The notes under the pieces were generated by a model. That model ran no database searches. It saw nothing but the letters and a program-made list of their open reading frames with translations, and was not told the DNA's origin. This document shows positions 61,851-64,000 of a stretch of 64,000 nt of DNA, piece after piece (within the stretch, counting starts at the first letter, position 1; the number at the start of each line of letters is the position of its first letter). This DNA comes from Glossina fuscipes. Lineage: Eukaryota > Arthropoda > Insecta > Diptera > Glossinidae. A program made the position numbers and the translations under genes. Location: the NCBI RefSeq assembly GCF_014805625.2, contig NW_023998415.1, positions 23,162,088-23,226,087 on the forward strand, read 5' to 3'.

Positions 61851-63534
61851 TATTTGCCAGCAATATAAGAAATATTTTTAAAAACTATGCAGTCTTTTTG
61901 CACCTACCAGTGGAGCTCGAGGTGTGCACTATTTTTGTCTTACTTTCTCTGGCCCCAAACATCATATCATGAAGTGAATTTTATTGTTACGTGCAGTCAC
62001 TCTCTCTTACTTACTGCCTTGTTAATATCTTCAATTGTCGAAATCAGCATATAATTATTTAGACTTTTGGCTTTAAGGTCTAATGTTATCGATCAAGGGT
62101 GTAATAAAAATGTTTTGTTTTGCAAACAAAAAAAAAAGAAAAGAAAAACGAAAATGGATTTAGAATGCGAAACGAGATTGTTTTGACGTTGAAACTTCTT
62201 GTTCTTCTTCTTCTCCTTTTTTTTTTAACAATAGTTGTTTGAAAAAGTTGACTCTCTTCGCACCAATTCTTTGCCAAGTCATAATCTACAGTTAGACGTC
62301 ATCGATATGTAAACAAAATGATTACAAAAATTAAAAGAATATAAAATATATAATCGGGCATAAAAAATGAAGTCATGCGTTATGTTTATGAAAACACCAT
62401 AAAAGTTTATTGCTACGCTGCCCGTATATAGTTGAGGCAATGTTACTTACTGTACACAAAACAACAAAAAAAAGAAGAGATGAAAAAAAGTCGTGGCATC
62501 TTTCCCAATAGATGAACGATGAGTTGCCTAGCTTTGGCAATATCAAGTCTCTCTATCGAGCTGTATTAGTTCGCATGCGAAAGGTGACAGTTCATATATA
62601 GCCATAAATTTAAAAAAAAAAAAGAAAAAAAAAAGAAAAACATTTCTTAACTTTTGTTAAGTGTCGAAGGTTAATTCTTTGCTAAAACGACTACTACTGC
62701 TACTACTACTGCCTGACTGACTGTAGTTTATTTTTTTAAATAATAAAACCAAAAGTCTTAGCTACTAGAGCTGATCTTACTTTAGTCCAATTCAAGCCAA
62801 TTAACTCCTTCAAAAGATTGAAGAGGACAAACACACTTGTTATTAAATAGACTAAACGATTAAAAAACAGTTTTGAAAAATCTGGATAAGAGTATATATA
62901 AAAAGGAGTTCAATATTTGGGTACAATACATACAATGGCAGTGAAAAAATTTCATAAATCGAATTTTGATTTTCGAATCGCTGTTCAAAGGAAGATGGAA
63001 GGTCATGACAAACGAATGGCAGGAAACAATAACGTGCCAAAAAGCAGGGATTAAGCTGCACAATAGTGGGAAAGGCCGAATTGACGCGAAATAGAAGCCG
63101 CGTATTATGGGCTTTCGCAACCTCTACGCTTTACTGGCAACAATTGATGCAATCAAAGTGCACAACCGCTGAACAGTGATCAATAGGAATATCCCGACTA
63201 TGCCAGGCCACATATTGTTTGTTTGGTTGATTGGGAAGATTCGAGTCAACGCTTTCATGGCCTGCATTCTGCCCAGCACAGCTACCATTGGGTTTCGTTG
63301 TACTGTAGCATTCTCTTAACGATGTAAGCCTGACATAAGAAAAGGTCTATGAAATGCACGAGACATCGGAATACGTAATCAATCAAAGTGGCACATATTT
63401 GTTTTAAAAGTTTATGTAAGTTATGTAAGAGAGTCGTGGTTCATTTTCATTCAAAAATGCCACGAGCTTTTTTCTTGATTTTAAATGTGACGAAAAGTTA
63501 AAAGGCCGCTCATCAGAGTATCTTGTGGGCGATG
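61851..63534. other. noncoding DNA, no gene seen
   Basis: A-rich runs (62127-62150, 62611-62640) and CTA triplets (62690-62711). Frames at 62852-63120 are accidental in appearance. Confidence 0.5.
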
Positions 63535-63720
63535 AGACTTTTGACTTTGAATCGATTGAGAATCGCATACTGAATCGACCTAACCTTGTCTGTCAGTCCG
63601 TTGTCTTCTAATTTTGTGTTCAACTTAAAGACAAAGAATTTTTTGCTATTGAAAGCCAATTATTAATAAAGTTTGAAAATTTTGTATGTATGGTATCACA
63701 ACCTCGCTAAAAAGATGACG
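63535..63720 (+). repeat. dispersed fly repeat, short copy
   Basis: Contains TCGATTGAGAATCGCATACT, CCTTGTCTGTCAGTCCGTTG and the following TTTTGTGTTCAACTTA, equivalent to the GATCGATTC and GTCTGTC blocks of the family. Both ends are lost. Confidence 0.45.
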
Positions 63721-64000
63721 TAACCCTAGTAAAACTGGTTTGCTTGTATTATGTTTTTTTTGTAAAGTTTATTATAAATCAATGAAATTTCGACGCTGGA
63801 CCATTTGACTCGTGGACAATTCAATGGACTACACGTCTGAAGCAAATGCTCTTTTCCATGCAAAGCATGCTCGAGCGCTATAGGATTCAACTGCAAGATT
63901 CAATTTTGATAGAAATATGTCGCAATTGTATCGGTCATCGTGTTGATGTGCGATCTCGAAACTCCGCGTACGATAGTTTTTACTGAAACGAGCCTTACAA
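63721..64000. other. noncoding window end, no feature seen
   Basis: No frame, repeat or motif recognised up to the window edge. Confidence 0.4.

Noticed and set aside
1..64000. tRNA, rRNA or SINE internal promoter boxes
   Set aside because: No convincing GGTTCGA-type B box with a matching A box and foldable arms was found. Absence by eye is not proof; a covariance-model scan would settle it.
1..64000. CRISPR arrays, operons, bacterial-type defence or mobile islands
   Set aside because: The sequence is clearly animal nuclear DNA. The regularly spaced repeats present are microsatellites without spacers.

Overview
The window reads as AT-rich noncoding DNA from a higher fly (Diptera, Cyclorrhapha). 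It holds one recognisable host coding exon, many microsatellites and long A/T homopolymers, and a dense layer of dead transposons. A tephritid-type fruit fly is my best guess. This rests on the divergence of the one host exon from its Drosophila counterpart and on the style of the dispersed repeats; the sequence does not prove it.

The host gene is on the minus strand. Positions 45070 to 44650 encode the first coding exon of a glypican matching Drosophila Dally (division abnormally delayed): a start in strong context, a signal peptide, a His-rich and Arg-rich stretch, and the start of the glypican core, ending exactly at a consensus splice donor. No later glypican exon was found to its left. 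If the gene call is right, positions 1 to 44649 are therefore part of a first intron longer than 44 kb, and positions above 45070 are 5' leader and upstream DNA.

Layout. 1-16.4 kb: intron-like DNA with two transposase fossils (3956-4087 and 6606-6865), three dispersed-repeat copies or pieces, and two small unexplained open frames (5272-5532 and 12123-12362). 16.4-17.7 kb: a nearly complete mariner of the mellifera/cecropia type, both terminal repeats present, disabled by one stop and a short in-frame deletion. 21.6-22.2 kb: a shattered DDE transposase of the Tc1/mariner superfamily. 28.9-41 kb: clustered copies of a dispersed fly repeat in both orientations. 42.7-43.6 kb: an internally deleted mariner. 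44.65-45.07 kb: dally exon 1. 51.06-52.14 kb: a block less AT-rich than its surroundings, with several short perfect hairpins. 52.18-52.46 kb: a Mos1-like mariner fossil. 58-64 kb: further dispersed-repeat copies and simple repeats.

No tRNA, rRNA, CRISPR array or multi-gene system was recognised. The most useful content is the dally exon with its very long intron, the set of at least six independent Tc1/mariner insertions of different ages, an eleven-copy unclassified repeat family, and the hairpin-containing block near 51-52 kb.
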